DNA of 64,000 bases. Origin: Comamonas sp. 26 (GTDB taxonomy: Bacteria > Pseudomonadota > Gammaproteobacteria > Burkholderiales > Burkholderiaceae_C). The position numbers were made by a program, and so were the translations under genes. The notes under the pieces are model-generated. The model worked only from the letters and a program-made list of their open reading frames with translations. It made no database searches and had not been told where the DNA came from. The stretch is taken from NCBI RefSeq assembly GCF_002754475.1, contig NZ_PEFL01000001.1, positions 868,001 through 932,000 of the forward strand. The letters run 5' to 3'. Position 1 is the stretch's first letter. Each line of letters begins with the position of its first letter. Below, piece by piece: positions 25,559-34,941 of the stretch.

Positions 25559-26482
25559 TCAGCCTGGCTGGCGACCCAGCAGCAGATATTCCATCAGTGC
25601 TTTTTGCACATGCATGCGGTTCTCAGCCTCGTCCCAGACCACAGATTGCGGGCCGTCGATGACGTCGGCTTCCACTTCCTCGCCGCGGTGGGCGGGCAGG
25701 CAGTGCATAAACAAGGCGTTGCCTTGGGCGGCGGCCATCATTTCGGCATCTACGCACCAGTCGGCAAAGGCCTTCTTGCGTGCTTCGTTCTCGGCCTCGT
25801 AGCCCATGCTGGTCCACACGTCGGTGGTGACCAGATCAGCGCCCTTACAGGCTTCGAGCGGGTCTTTGAAGACCTTGTAGCAGCCGGGATTGACGGGCTT
25901 GCCGTTGAAGGCCAGTTGCTCATCCACCTCGTAGCCGCCGGGTGTGCTGACGTGGACGGTAAAGCCCAGCAGATCGGCGGCCTGCAGCCAGGTGTTGGCC
26001 ATGTTGTTGCCGTCGCCCACCCAGGCGACGACCTTGCCCTTGATCGAGCCGCGGTGCTCGATGAAGGTGAAGATGTCGGCCAGAATCTGGCAGGGGTGGA
26101 ACTCGTTTGTCAGGCCGTTGATGACGGGCACGCGCGAGAACTCGGCAAAGCGCTCGATCTTGTCCTGGCCGAAGGTGCGGATCATCACCAGATCGGTCAT
26201 GCGGCTGATGACGCGCGCGCTGTCCTCGATCGGCTCGGCGCGGCCCAACTGGCTGTCGCCCGTGGTCAGGTGAACCACGGAGCCGCCCAGCTGGTACATG
26301 CCGGCTTCAAAGCTGACGCGCGTGCGCGTGCTAGCCTTCTCGAAGATCATGGCCATGGTGCGGTCGGACAGCGTGTGGTGCTTCTCGTAAGCCTTGAACT
26401 TTTTCTTGATCAGGGCAGCGCGTTCCAGCAGGTAGTCGTATTCATCTGCCGTGAAGTCGCTAAATTGCAGGTAGTGCTTCAT
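25559..26482 (-). CDS. argF: Ornithine carbamoyltransferase ArgF
   Basis: This 307-residue enzyme joins carbamoyl phosphate and ornithine to citrulline in arginine synthesis. The carbamoyl-phosphate motif STRTRVSFE is at about residue 47, FHPCQ at about 128 and the ornithine loop HCLPAHRGEEV at about 263. argD lies 18 bp upstream in the same direction, so the two genes form an operon. Length and motifs are normal. Confidence 0.96.
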   Translation of the reverse strand: MKHYLQFSDFTADEYDYLLERAALIKKKFKAYEKHHTLSDRTMAMIFEKASTRTRVSFEAGMYQLGGSVVHLTTGDSQLGRAEPIEDSARVISRMTDLVMIRTFGQDKIERFAEFSRVPVINGLTNEFHPCQILADIFTFIEHRGSIKGKVVAWVGDGNNMANTWLQAADLLGFTVHVSTPGGYEVDEQLAFNGKPVNPGCYKVFKDPLEACKGADLVTTDVWTSMGYEAENEARKKAFADWCVDAEMMAAAQGNALFMHCLPAHRGEEVEADVIDGPQSVVWDEAENRMHVQKALMEYLLLGRQPG

Positions 26483-26500
26483 GCGGAATTCCTTGGAATA

Positions 26501-27697
26501 TCAGGCAGCCAGTACGGCTTGAACCAATGGCTTGAGCTTAGCGACGATTTCATCAGCTTCGGCCTTGCTCAGGATCAGTGGGGGCACCAGACGGATCACG
26601 GTGTCGGCGGTCACGCTCAGCAGCAGGCCGGCTTCGGCCGCCTGGCCAATCAGCTGACCGCAGGGCTTGGTCAGCTCTACGCCAATCATCAGGCCTTGGC
26701 CGCGCACTTCTACATAGCCGTCAAGGCTGCTCAGAGCTGCATGGAGCTGAGCCTTCAGGTACTCGCCCACTTCCGTGGTGTGAGCCAGCAGGCCGTCTTC
26801 TTCCATGATACGGATGGTTTCAACACCAGCGCGCATGGACAGGGGGTTGCCACCAAAGGTGGAGCCGTGGTTGCCGGCAGTCAGTACCTTGGCGGCTGCA
26901 TTGTGCGCCACGACGGCGCCCACGGGCACGCCAGAGCCCAGACCCTTGGCGAGTGTCATCACGTCGGGCGTAATGCCTGCCCACTGGTGGGCAAACCACT
27001 TGCCGGTGCGGCCCATGCCGGCCTGCACTTCGTCCATCATCAGCAGCCAGCCCTTGGCATCGCACAACTCGCGCACCTTCTTCAGGTAGTCGGCGCGCAT
27101 TGGGTGCAGGCCGCCTTCGCCCTGAATAGGTTCCATCAGGATGGCGACGATGTTGGGGTTGCCTTCGGTGGCTTCGATCAGGGCTTCGTAATCGTTGGGG
27201 GCAATGCGGGTGAAGCCGTCGAGCAGATCGCCAAAGCCGTTGCGAACCTTGGGGTTGGCGGTGGCGCTCATGGTAGCGATGGAGCGGCCATGGAAGGCGT
27301 GGTCATATACCACGATTTCGGGCTTGGCAATGCCCTTGTCCACGCCGTACTTGCGAGCGATCTTGATAGCAGCCTCATTGGCTTCAAGACCCGTGTTGCA
27401 GAAGAACACATTGGTCATGCCCGAGCGCTCGGTCAGCAGCTTGGCCAGCGTTTCCTGGCCGGGGATATGGTAGTAGTTGCTGGTGTGGATCAGCTTGGCC
27501 ACCTGATCTTGCAGGGCGGGCACCAGCTTTGGGTGGTTATGGCCCAGCGTGTTGACGGCAATGCCGCCCAGCGCGTCCAGATATTCCTTGCCGTTTACAT
27601 CCCATACGCGGCAGCCCTGGCCTCGCTCCAGCGCGATAGGAACGCGGCCGTAGGTGGGCATAACGTGGGGCGAAGCTGCCTCGATGAAAGCGGTCAT
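26501..27697 (-). CDS. argD: Acetylornithine/succinyldiaminopimelate aminotransferase ArgD
   Basis: This 398-residue class III PLP aminotransferase serves arginine and probably lysine synthesis. Visible motifs are NTLGHNHPKLV, FCNTGLEANEAAIK, MMDEVQAGMGRTG and the PLP lysine in TLAKGLGSGVPVGA. I use the start at 27697 (MTAFIEAASPHVMPTYGR), which has AGGAG at good spacing. A longer in-frame ATG at 27814 has none. It is the first gene of an argD-argF unit, divergent from the DUF3579 gene. Confidence 0.94.
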   Translation of the reverse strand: MTAFIEAASPHVMPTYGRVPIALERGQGCRVWDVNGKEYLDALGGIAVNTLGHNHPKLVPALQDQVAKLIHTSNYYHIPGQETLAKLLTERSGMTNVFFCNTGLEANEAAIKIARKYGVDKGIAKPEIVVYDHAFHGRSIATMSATANPKVRNGFGDLLDGFTRIAPNDYEALIEATEGNPNIVAILMEPIQGEGGLHPMRADYLKKVRELCDAKGWLLMMDEVQAGMGRTGKWFAHQWAGITPDVMTLAKGLGSGVPVGAVVAHNAAAKVLTAGNHGSTFGGNPLSMRAGVETIRIMEEDGLLAHTTEVGEYLKAQLHAALSSLDGYVEVRGQGLMIGVELTKPCGQLIGQAAEAGLLLSVTADTVIRLVPPLILSKAEADEIVAKLKPLVQAVLAA

Positions 27698-27935
27698 TGC
27701 AAGAATCTCCTGGAAAAGGAAGGTCAATGGTGCGCATTGGCACCTTAAAAATGCGAGGCTTGATTTTAGGGTGCCCTGATAACCCCAACATTGCGGATTA
27801 CGCATCGTTGCCATGCAATGAGCCTAGGTCATTGTGGGGTTGACAGCACGTCTCTTATACAAGAGTTAGAATGGTTCTTTGGGTATGTTGGCGGAGATCC
27901 TGCCCGGTTGCCCGGTTTTATTTAGCGAATATTTG

Positions 27936-28262
27936 ATGGTTACCCCTTCCAGCAAAGAACTGTTCATCATGGGTATGACCCATGCCGGCAAAACTTTTCG
28001 ACCCAGCGACTGGGCCGAGCGTCTGGCTGGGGTCATGAGTCAGTTCCGCCCCGGCGGAGCCTGCGCAGGCAGTCATCTGAGCTATTCACCCTGGTGCGTG
28101 CCCACAGTGATGAACGGCACCAAATGCGTGGTGATTAACCGAGACCTGCGCGACTATGAGCCCATGGCCTGGGACTTCTGTCTGAACTTCGCCAAGGACA
28201 ACGATCTGCAAGTCGCTGAAGCCTGTCTGTTGCCAGACAAGGCGCAAGCCGACAAGGGGTGA
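27936..28262 (+). CDS. DUF3579 family protein
   Basis: This 108-residue protein contains the family blocks FIMGMTHAGKTFRPSDWAER, YSPWCVPTVMNGTKCVVI and MAWDFCLNFAKDNDLQV. It is found in betaproteobacteria beside argD-argF, as here, but its function is unknown. I use the ATG at 27936 just before the conserved part. An in-frame ATG at 27879 would add 19 residues. A TTGACA at 27840-27845 lies upstream, but no -10 at normal spacing is clear. Confidence 0.88.
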   Translation: MVTPSSKELFIMGMTHAGKTFRPSDWAERLAGVMSQFRPGGACAGSHLSYSPWCVPTVMNGTKCVVINRDLRDYEPMAWDFCLNFAKDNDLQVAEACLLPDKAQADKG

Positions 28263-28348
28263 ATTCTTTCTGGTGCCCAGAGGTGCCGCGCAAACGACAA
28301 AGGCTTCCATGAGAAGCTTTTTTTGTATCTGCCTGATGGTGACAGGGG

Positions 28349-29725
28349 TCAATGGGAGGCGGTGGCTGCGTCCAGCATTCGAGCCTGGCGCCACGATCCC
28401 CAGCGGTAATAGGCCAGGGACAGCAGCATGGATGCCAGGGCGCTGAGCGGAAAGCTCCACCATAGCGCATCAATCCCCAAAAGGGGTTGCAGCGCCCAGG
28501 CCAAGGGCAGGCGCACACACCACAGCGCTGCAACCATGATGGCCAAAGGTACCAGCACTGCACCTGTGGAGCGCACGACTCCGGCCAGCACGTTGCTCAC
28601 GCCCAGCAGCATGAACGAGCCCAGCACAATGCGGTTGATGTGACGTGCGGGCTCCAAGGCCGCGCTACCTTCGGGTAGGAACAGGGCCAGCACCGGACGC
28701 TCGAAGGCCAGGATCAGGGCTGCGCAGACCCCGGTCAACAACAACTGGAAGGCCACGCCGGCACGCGCCGTGCGTGCTACGCGCGACCAGTGGCCTGCCC
28801 CCAGGTTCTGAGCGGCGATGGTGGAGCAGGCCGAGGCCACGGCAATGGCCGGCATCTGCACATAGGCCCACAGCTGCAGGGCTGCGCTGTAGGCGGCGGA
28901 AGTCTGGGCGTCATGGGCGTTGACTAGGCTCAACATCAGCACCAGGGAGAGTGAGACCACCAGCATCTGCAGACCCATGGGCAGTCCCTTGACAAGCAGG
29001 CAGCGCAGCAGGGCCGGTACGGGCCAAAGGTGGCGGCGCTGGTGCCAGCCTATCCACAGCGGCATTTTCTGCCTGCGTAGCCAGGCCAGCAGGCCCAGCA
29101 GGCCCACACTGTTTGCTACAAGGGTGGCAAGAGCCGAGCCAGCCATGCCCATGCCGGGCAGGGGGCCTGTGCCGAAGATAAACAGTGGGTTGAGTGCAGC
29201 ATCGCCCAGAGCGACGGCCAGCAGGACTAAAAAAGGCGTGCGGCTGTCGCCGGTGCCACGCAGCACGGCAGCCACGAAGATCAGCAGCAGCATGGGCGGC
29301 AGTGCCAGAAACAACACACGAAGATAGTCCACGGCCAGGGCTGCGGTGGCGGGTTCAGCCCCCAGGATGTGAAGCAGGGGTGTAGCCAGAGGCCAGCCAA
29401 GGGTTGCCATGATCAGGGAGGCTCCCAGAAACAGGCTGGCGCTGGTGCCTGTGATGCGGCGCGCCAGTGACCAACGGTTTGCACCCACGGCGCGGGCCAC
29501 CAGTAAATTGGTAGCCTGGCTGATGCCGAAGACCAGAGCGATCAACACAAACAGCAGGTTGTTGGCATGCACGGCCGCAGACAAGGCGGCTTCGCCCAGG
29601 TGGTGCCCGATCCAGAACGCATTGACCGAGGTGTTGAGCGATTGCAGCACGTACCCGCCCCACAAGGGCAGGGAAAAGTGCAGCAATGTGCGGCCAATGG
29701 GGGCGTGGGTCAGAGGGCGGATCAT
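28349..29725 (-). CDS. MATE-family multidrug efflux transporter
   Basis: This 458-residue protein has 12 hydrophobic segments arranged as two repeats of six. The first half has FSLPLWGGYVLQSLNTSVNA and IGHHLGEAALSAAV, the second KGLPMGLQMLVVSLSLVLML, typical of NorM/DinF-like antiporters. It would export cationic drugs or metabolites in exchange for Na+ or H+. The substrate is not predictable. It is encoded downstream of mqo with a terminator between. Confidence 0.9.
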   Translation of the reverse strand: MIRPLTHAPIGRTLLHFSLPLWGGYVLQSLNTSVNAFWIGHHLGEAALSAAVHANNLLFVLIALVFGISQATNLLVARAVGANRWSLARRITGTSASLFLGASLIMATLGWPLATPLLHILGAEPATAALAVDYLRVLFLALPPMLLLIFVAAVLRGTGDSRTPFLVLLAVALGDAALNPLFIFGTGPLPGMGMAGSALATLVANSVGLLGLLAWLRRQKMPLWIGWHQRRHLWPVPALLRCLLVKGLPMGLQMLVVSLSLVLMLSLVNAHDAQTSAAYSAALQLWAYVQMPAIAVASACSTIAAQNLGAGHWSRVARTARAGVAFQLLLTGVCAALILAFERPVLALFLPEGSAALEPARHINRIVLGSFMLLGVSNVLAGVVRSTGAVLVPLAIMVAALWCVRLPLAWALQPLLGIDALWWSFPLSALASMLLSLAYYRWGSWRQARMLDAATASH

Positions 29726-29773
29726 GAGGGCGGGAAGGCCGATTTGGCCAAGGGGCGGAGGCTATGCCCCAAG

Positions 29774-29806
29774 AAAAAACCCCGCACGGCACGGGCCGGC
29801 GGGGTT
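29774..29806 (-). terminator. Terminator of mqo
   Basis: On the minus strand, AACCCCGC pairs with GCGGGG and runs into TTTTTTC, 35 bases past the mqo stop. Confidence 0.8.
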
Positions 29807-29840
29807 GGCACCGGCGGGGCCGGTGCGGTAGGAGCAGGGC

Positions 29841-31541
29841 TTAGAGCGCCTGCATTTCCTTGTTCAGCTGTGTGGGGTTCTGGGGGGCAGCGGCAGGGGC
29901 GGGAGCGGTAGCCGCTTCGGCCTTCTTGCCCAGATCGGCAGGCACGTCCACATAAGGCAGCTTCAGGGCCGAGCTGGTCATGCGGCGGATCTCGTTGGTG
30001 TAAGTCGCGTCTTCATTGATCTTGCGGCCATACGAGGGGACGATCTGCTGGATGTGGCTCTTCCAGTCGGCGCTGGCCATCTGCTCGGGGAAGGACTTCT
30101 TGAGCAGGTTCAGCATGATGTGGGGAGCGGTCGACGCACCGGGCGAGGCACCCAGCAAGGCGGCGATGCTGCCGTCTTCGGAGCCCACGATTTCGGTGCC
30201 GAACTGCAGCACGGCACCCTTTTCGGAATCGCGCTTGATGATCTGCACGCGTTGACCAGCGGTGACCAGCTTCCAGTCCTCGCGCTTGGCATGGGGGAAG
30301 TACTGGGCCAGCACGGCCTGGCGGTCTTCGTCGGTCAGCTCGGCCTGTTGCATCAGGTATTGGACCAGGTCCAGGTTGTGGATGCCCACGCGCAGCATGC
30401 CCATCAGGTTGTCATGATTGACCGAGGAGAACAGATCCCACCAGGAGCCGTTCTTGAGGAACTTGGTCGTTGCGAGTGCAAACGGGCCAAACAGCACCAC
30501 GGGCTTGCCGTCGAGCTTGCGGGCATCCAGGTGAGGCACCGACATGGGAGGGGAGCCGGTAGAGGCGATGCCGTAGGCTTTCACGTCATGGCGGGCTGCC
30601 AGCTCGGGGTTCTCGATGGCCAGGAACTGGCCGCCCACGGGGAAACCGGCGTAGTTTTTGGATTCGGGGATGCCCGAGGCCTGCAGCAACTTGAGTGCGG
30701 CACCGCCGGCGCCCACGAACACAAACTTGGTCTTGACGGTCTTTTCCTTGCGGCCGTTGGCCAGATCGGCCACGGTCACGTTCCATGTCTTGTCTGCATT
30801 CTGGCGCAGGGCCGTGACTTCGCTTTGCAGGTGCAGGCTGAAGTTAGGGCTCTTCTGCAGCGAGGCCATGAGCTGCTCGGTCCAGACGCCGTGGTTCACG
30901 TCGGTGCCCAGAGGCATGTAGGTGGCGGCGATTTTTTGGCTTGGGTCGCGCCCTTCGATCATCAGTGGGGCCCACTTCTTGATCTGTGTTTGGTCCTCGG
31001 AATACTGCATTCCGTAGAACAAGGGGTTCTGGATCAGGGCCTGCTGGCGCTTCTTCAGGAAGGCGATATTGTCGTCACCCCAGACGAAGCTCATGTGCGG
31101 CGTGGCATTCACGAAGGTCTCGGGTGATTGCAGGAAGCCGCGGCCGACCTGGTGAGCCCAGAACTGACGCGTTACTTCAAACTGCTCGGCAATGCCCACT
31201 GCGCGCTTGGTTTCCACGCTGCCGTCGGGTAGCTGGGGGGTGTAGTTCAGTTCGGCAAAGCCCGAGTGACCCGTGCCAGCGTTGTTCCAGCCATTGGAAC
31301 TTTCCAGGGCCACACCGTCCAGGCGCTCGAAGACCTCGATTTTCCAGTCGGGCTGCAGCTCCTGCAGGTATGTGGCCAGCGTAGTGCTCATCACGCCGGC
31401 ACCAACCATCACCACATCCACGGGTTGCTCGTTCTCGGCCTTGGGGACCGAGCGGGGGAACAGTGGCCAAAATAAAAATAATAGCGTGACCAGAACCAGG
31501 GCCGCGACGGCACCTAGTCCTGCTTTGATCGATTTTTTCAT
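29841..31541 (-). CDS. mqo: Malate:quinone oxidoreductase Mqo, membrane-anchored form
   Basis: This FAD enzyme oxidises malate to oxaloacetate and passes electrons to the quinone pool. At 566 residues it is longer than the usual 490-550. An N-terminal hydrophobic segment (about residues 8-28, [14 protein letters not shown]) precedes the FAD motif [18 protein letters not shown]-terminal Ala/Pro-rich tail ([15 protein letters not shown]) is present. Core blocks such as [19 protein letters not shown] and [16 protein letters not shown] are clear. The anchor suggests stable membrane attachment. It is downstream of rpsT, separated by the rpsT terminator. Confidence 0.93.
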   Translation of the reverse strand: MKKSIKAGLGAVAALVLVTLLFLFWPLFPRSVPKAENEQPVDVVMVGAGVMSTTLATYLQELQPDWKIEVFERLDGVALESSNGWNNAGTGHSGFAELNYTPQLPDGSVETKRAVGIAEQFEVTRQFWAHQVGRGFLQSPETFVNATPHMSFVWGDDNIAFLKKRQQALIQNPLFYGMQYSEDQTQIKKWAPLMIEGRDPSQKIAATYMPLGTDVNHGVWTEQLMASLQKSPNFSLHLQSEVTALRQNADKTWNVTVADLANGRKEKTVKTKFVFVGAGGAALKLLQASGIPESKNYAGFPVGGQFLAIENPELAARHDVKAYGIASTGSPPMSVPHLDARKLDGKPVVLFGPFALATTKFLKNGSWWDLFSSVNHDNLMGMLRVGIHNLDLVQYLMQQAELTDEDRQAVLAQYFPHAKREDWKLVTAGQRVQIIKRDSEKGAVLQFGTEIVGSEDGSIAALLGASPGASTAPHIMLNLLKKSFPEQMASADWKSHIQQIVPSYGRKINEDATYTNEIRRMTSSALKLPYVDVPADLGKKAEAATAPAPAAAPQNPTQLNKEMQAL

Positions 31542-31862
31542 GACTTCTTCTAGGCTTGACTACAGAAAAAGCCTGCGGGCAGGCAGCAGACTTTTTGCGG
31601 CGGTGTGGAGAGCAATTCCTGTAGAAGACATAAGACTCTCCGAGCTAGGGATTGTCCTAGGGAAGTCGAAAATTGACGCTAATCAATTGGTATTAGAGGC
31701 GTCAGCCAGGGGCGGAGAAGAGAGTGATGACTGCGTCTGAAAAGCAGAAAAATTGCGGGCAACAAAAAAACCGCCCGAAGGCGGTTTTGATGTTTTTGCT
31801 GACAGCGCACCCATTACAAACGGCAGATGACCGAAGTCATCCGTGCTTGGGGGAGGCTGGTA
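31542..31862. other. Gap between rpsT and mqo
   Basis: About 320 bases containing the rpsT terminator and presumably the mqo promoter. A small GCCTGC/GCAGGC hairpin followed by T5 lies at 31570-31596. No gene is supported here. Confidence 0.6.
31765..31789 (-). terminator. Terminator of rpsT
   Basis: On the minus strand, AAAACCGCC TTCG GGCGGTTTTTTT forms a tetraloop hairpin with a T run, about 75 bases after the rpsT stop. Confidence 0.9.
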
Positions 31863-32156
31863 TTAAGCAGCCAGAGCCAGGGTCTTGACCTTGGCGGACA
31901 GGCGGCTCTTATCGCGAGCTGCCTTGTTCTTGTGGAAGATGCCCTTGTCGGCGATCAGGTCGATCACGGACTGAGCCTTGGCAAACAGTTCAGCTGCCTT
32001 GGTCTTGTCGCCGGCCACAACAGCCTTTTCGACATTCTTGACAGCAGTACGGTACTTGGAACGCAGCGAAGTGTTCGCAGCGTTCAGCTTGACTGTCTGG
32101 CGGGCGCGCTTGCGGCCAGAAGCCAGGCGGGGGTTCTTTTTGGCTTTAGTTGCCAT
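31863..32156 (-). CDS. rpsT: 30S ribosomal protein S20
   Basis: This 97-residue basic protein binds 16S rRNA in early 30S assembly. The N-terminus [20 protein letters not shown] and the [20 protein letters not shown] block are diagnostic. AAGGAAA precedes the start. It is divergent from murJ, an arrangement common in this group. Expression is probably high given the strong terminator. Confidence 0.97.
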   Translation of the reverse strand: MATKAKKNPRLASGRKRARQTVKLNAANTSLRSKYRTAVKNVEKAVVAGDKTKAAELFAKAQSVIDLIADKGIFHKNKAARDKSRLSAKVKTLALAA

Positions 32157-32217
32157 GATTTATTTCCTTGTGTCTGAGGATGATGTCAGCAAAGCCATGG
32201 ATTGTATCACTCCCTGT

Positions 32218-32258
32218 GCCGCTTCGCGGCTTCTTCCCCTCCTGCTTCGCGGGAGGGG
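32218..32258. repeat. Double-hairpin intergenic repeat (GCCGC-GCGGC, CCCCTCC-GGAGGGG)
   Basis: GCCGCTTCGCGGC is followed directly by CCCCTCC / GGAGGGG around CTGCTTCGC. It lies in the rpsT-murJ gap. A similar tandem-hairpin repeat is at 55138-55211. Confidence 0.65.
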
Positions 32259-32418
32259 CAATGTCATCGTTACGAGGCGGCCCTTGCTTGGCATCACTGG
32301 TTTGCGGCATGTCTGACTGGCGAGATGTCGTCTGCTTCGGATCTGCATGTTTGCTACAGAGTGAAAAGCACCACAAATCGGCCTGCAGTCGCTGGCGTGA
32401 ACGCATACACTTCGCTGC

Positions 32419-33984
32419 GTGTCACTGTTCAAAGCCGCCTCCACCGTATCCCTGATGACGCTGGCCTCCCGTATTTCGGGGCTGGTGCGTGATCTGCTCA
32501 TGGCCTCCATGTTCGGAGCCAATGCGCTCACAGACGCGTTCAATGTCGCCTTCAGAATTCCCAATCTATTCCGGCGTCTGTTCGCCGAAGGTGCTTTCAG
32601 TCAGGCCTTTGTGCCTGTGCTGGCCGCCAGCAAGACCAAAAATGGCGAGGAGGCTACGCGCCAGCTGATCGGGCATGTGGCCACGATATTGTTCTGGTCG
32701 CTGCTCGTCGTCTGCGTGCTTGGCGTGGTGGGTGCTCCACTGCTGGTGTGGCTGCTGGCCAGCGGCATGCGTCAGTCCCCTGATGGTTATCACGCTGCCG
32801 TGGTGATGACGCGCTGGATGTTCCCCTATATCGGCTTCATGTCACTGGTGGCGCTTTCGGCGGGCATTCTCAATACGTGGAAGAAATTTGCCGTGCCAGC
32901 GGCTACGCCTGTGTTGCTGAATCTGAGCATGATTGCGGCAGCGCTGATTGGTGCGCCCTGGTTGCAAAAGCAGGGCATTGAGCCGATTTATGCCATGGCT
33001 GGCGGTGTGATGCTGGGCGGTGTGCTGCAACTGGCGGTGCAAATTCCTGCGCTGCGCGCCATGTCGCTCATGCCGCGCATTGGTTTTGCGCCTGCGGCTA
33101 TTCGCGCCGCATGGGATGAAGCCGGTGTGCGCCGCATTCTGTCGCTGATGGGACCGGCCTTGCTGGGTGTGGGCGTGGCGCAGATTTCGCTGATGATCAA
33201 CACCCAGATTGCCTCTTATATGGCACCGGGCAGCGTGACCTGGCTGTTCTACGCGGACCGCTTGATGGAATTTCCCACGGCCTTGCTGGGCGTGGCGCTG
33301 GGCGTGGTGCTGACGCCGCAGCTGGCTTCTGCCAAGGCTGCGGGCGATGACGAGCGTTACTCCAATATGTTGGACTGGGGTCTACGTCTGGTCGTGTTGC
33401 TGGCCGTGCCTTGCGCAGTGGGCTTGCTCACGTTTGCAACGCCGCTGGTGGCCACGCTGTTCCATCGCGGTGCGCTGCATGACAGCGATGTGGGGCAGAT
33501 TGCGCTGGCCTTGATGGGCTATGGAGCTGGTTTACTGGGTCTGGTCGCCATCAAGGTACTGGCGCCAGGTTATTACGCCAGTCAGGATATTCGCACCCCC
33601 GTGAAGATTGCGGTGGTGGTGCTGATCATCACCCAGCTGCTGAATCTGGCGCTGGTGCCCTGGCTCAAGCACACGGGATTGGCCTTGTCCATTGGCCTTG
33701 CGGCATTGATCAATGCCACCTGGCTGCTGATCGGCCTGCTGCACCGCGGCACCTACAAGCCAAAGCCCGGCTGGCTGAAGTTTATTGCACAGGTGATTGC
33801 TGCCAGCGTGCTGCTGGCTGTGCTGCTGCTTTGGGGCAGCCAGCATTTTGACTGGGTGGGTCTGCGCAGCAATGGCTTGCTGCGTGCTGGCCTGCTGGCC
33901 GCCCTGATGGCTGGAGCTGCCGTGCTGTACTTTGGCGTGCTGATGCTGTCGGGGCTGAATCTGCGCCAGTTGCTGCGCCGTTAA
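32419..33984 (+). CDS. murJ: Lipid II flippase MurJ
   Basis: This 521-residue, about 14-helix MOP-superfamily protein flips lipid II across the inner membrane for peptidoglycan synthesis. The signature LASRISGLVRDLLMASMFGA and DAFNVAFRIPNLFRRLFAEGAFSQAFVPV region at the N-terminus are diagnostic, and the latter contains conserved arginines. The start is a GTG at 32419; no ATG fits before the conserved N-terminus. No strong Shine-Dalgarno is visible. Confidence 0.94.
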   Translation: MSLFKAASTVSLMTLASRISGLVRDLLMASMFGANALTDAFNVAFRIPNLFRRLFAEGAFSQAFVPVLAASKTKNGEEATRQLIGHVATILFWSLLVVCVLGVVGAPLLVWLLASGMRQSPDGYHAAVVMTRWMFPYIGFMSLVALSAGILNTWKKFAVPAATPVLLNLSMIAAALIGAPWLQKQGIEPIYAMAGGVMLGGVLQLAVQIPALRAMSLMPRIGFAPAAIRAAWDEAGVRRILSLMGPALLGVGVAQISLMINTQIASYMAPGSVTWLFYADRLMEFPTALLGVALGVVLTPQLASAKAAGDDERYSNMLDWGLRLVVLLAVPCAVGLLTFATPLVATLFHRGALHDSDVGQIALALMGYGAGLLGLVAIKVLAPGYYASQDIRTPVKIAVVVLIITQLLNLALVPWLKHTGLALSIGLAALINATWLLIGLLHRGTYKPKPGWLKFIAQVIAASVLLAVLLLWGSQHFDWVGLRSNGLLRAGLLAALMAGAAVLYFGVLMLSGLNLRQLLRR

Positions 33985-34061
33985 AGGTTCAGCTGTCCAT
34001 GAAAATGTGAGCGGCTTGCGCACGGTTTATCGGCGTATCAAGGGAATTTCGCTTGCAACTC

Positions 34062-34094
34062 GCTCATAAGCGGCTTACAAAGCCGCTTATGAGC
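34062..34094 (+). promoter_or_regulatory. 14-bp hairpin overlapping the SirB1-type start codon
   Basis: GCTCATAAGCGGCT (34062-34075) pairs perfectly with AGCCGCTTATGAGC (34081-34094) around a 5-base loop. The ATG at 34089-34091 lies inside the 3' arm, so it would be buried in the mRNA. A TTG at 34053 with AAGGGA seven bases upstream is an alternative start ahead of the hairpin. Confidence 0.6.
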
Positions 34095-34937
34095 TGGACG
34101 ATTGACGAGTACCCCACTGCCCTGAATTATTTTGCGTCTCTGGTGCAAAGCGACGATAACTTTGCATTGATGGAGGCGGCCATCAGCATTGCGCAAGATG
34201 CCGAGCCTGACCTGGATCTGCAATCCGCGCAGGCCGAGCTAGACCGCCTGCAGGTGCGGCTGGTGCAGCGTCTGGCTGGCGAGGATGATGGCTTGCGCAA
34301 GCTCAGTGCACTCAACAAATTCTTTTATGGTGAGCTGGGCTTTGCGGGCAACCTCAATAACTATTACGACCCCGCCAACAGCTATATCCACCATGTGTTG
34401 CAAACGCGGCGCGGCATTCCCATCAGTGTGGCGCTGATCTGGCTGGAGCTGGCGAACAGCATTGATTTACCGGTAGAAGGCATCAGCTTTCCCGGTCACT
34501 TTCTGGTCAAGGTGCGTTTGCCGCAGGGGCAGGTGGTGCAAGACCCTCTGACGGGCGACTCTTATTCAGCCAATGCGCTGGCAGAGCGGCTGCAGCCCTT
34601 TCTCGATCAAACAGGCATTACGCCTGAAGATGCGCCGCCGCTAGGTCTGTACCTACAGGCTGCCCACCCGCGCGATGTGATGGGGCGCATGTTGCGCAAT
34701 TTGCAGGAAATTCACCATGCCCAAAAAGACTGGGCCATGTTGGTGGCTGTGCTCAATCGCCTGATCTTGCTGCAGCCTGAGCGCGATGAGCTGTACCGAG
34801 ACCGGGGTATGGCGTATGCCCAATGGGGAGTGCCTGCAAGAGCGCTATTGGATCTGGAGCGCTATGCGCTTGTTGCGCATGGGCTGGAGGCTGATTTGAT
34901 CGCCAAGGCTATTGCCAGACTGCGTCAAGCGGGTTGA
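34089..34937 (+). CDS. SirB1-family transglutaminase-like protein with tetratricopeptide tail
   Basis: This 282-residue protein has a transglutaminase-like N-terminal domain (about residues 60-150). Key segments are LNNYYDPANSYIHHVLQTRRGIP, then ISFPGHFLVKV, as in SirB1/YchA proteins. The C-terminal part (about 205-275) is helical and TPR-like (MLVAVLNRLILLQPERDELY). Function is unknown; SirB1 homologues are widespread and not known to be active transglutaminases. The start is ambiguous: ATG at 34089 lies in a strong hairpin, while an in-frame TTG at 34053 has a good ribosome binding site and would add 12 residues. Confidence 0.88.
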   Translation: MSWTIDEYPTALNYFASLVQSDDNFALMEAAISIAQDAEPDLDLQSAQAELDRLQVRLVQRLAGEDDGLRKLSALNKFFYGELGFAGNLNNYYDPANSYIHHVLQTRRGIPISVALIWLELANSIDLPVEGISFPGHFLVKVRLPQGQVVQDPLTGDSYSANALAERLQPFLDQTGITPEDAPPLGLYLQAAHPRDVMGRMLRNLQEIHHAQKDWAMLVAVLNRLILLQPERDELYRDRGMAYAQWGVPARALLDLERYALVAHGLEADLIAKAIARLRQAG

Positions 34938-34941
34938 TGGC

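Noticed and set aside
25499..27748. 749-residue plus-strand frame opposite argF and argD
   Set aside because: Both minus-strand genes carry complete catalytic motifs; this frame spans two genes and has no domain.
27840..27872. TTGACA ... TAGAAT as a promoter for the DUF3579 gene
   Set aside because: The hexamers are 21 bases apart, too far for a standard sigma-70 promoter.
32146..32406. 86-residue minus-strand frame upstream of rpsT
   Set aside because: It crosses the double-hairpin repeat and overlaps the rpsT start; no family features.
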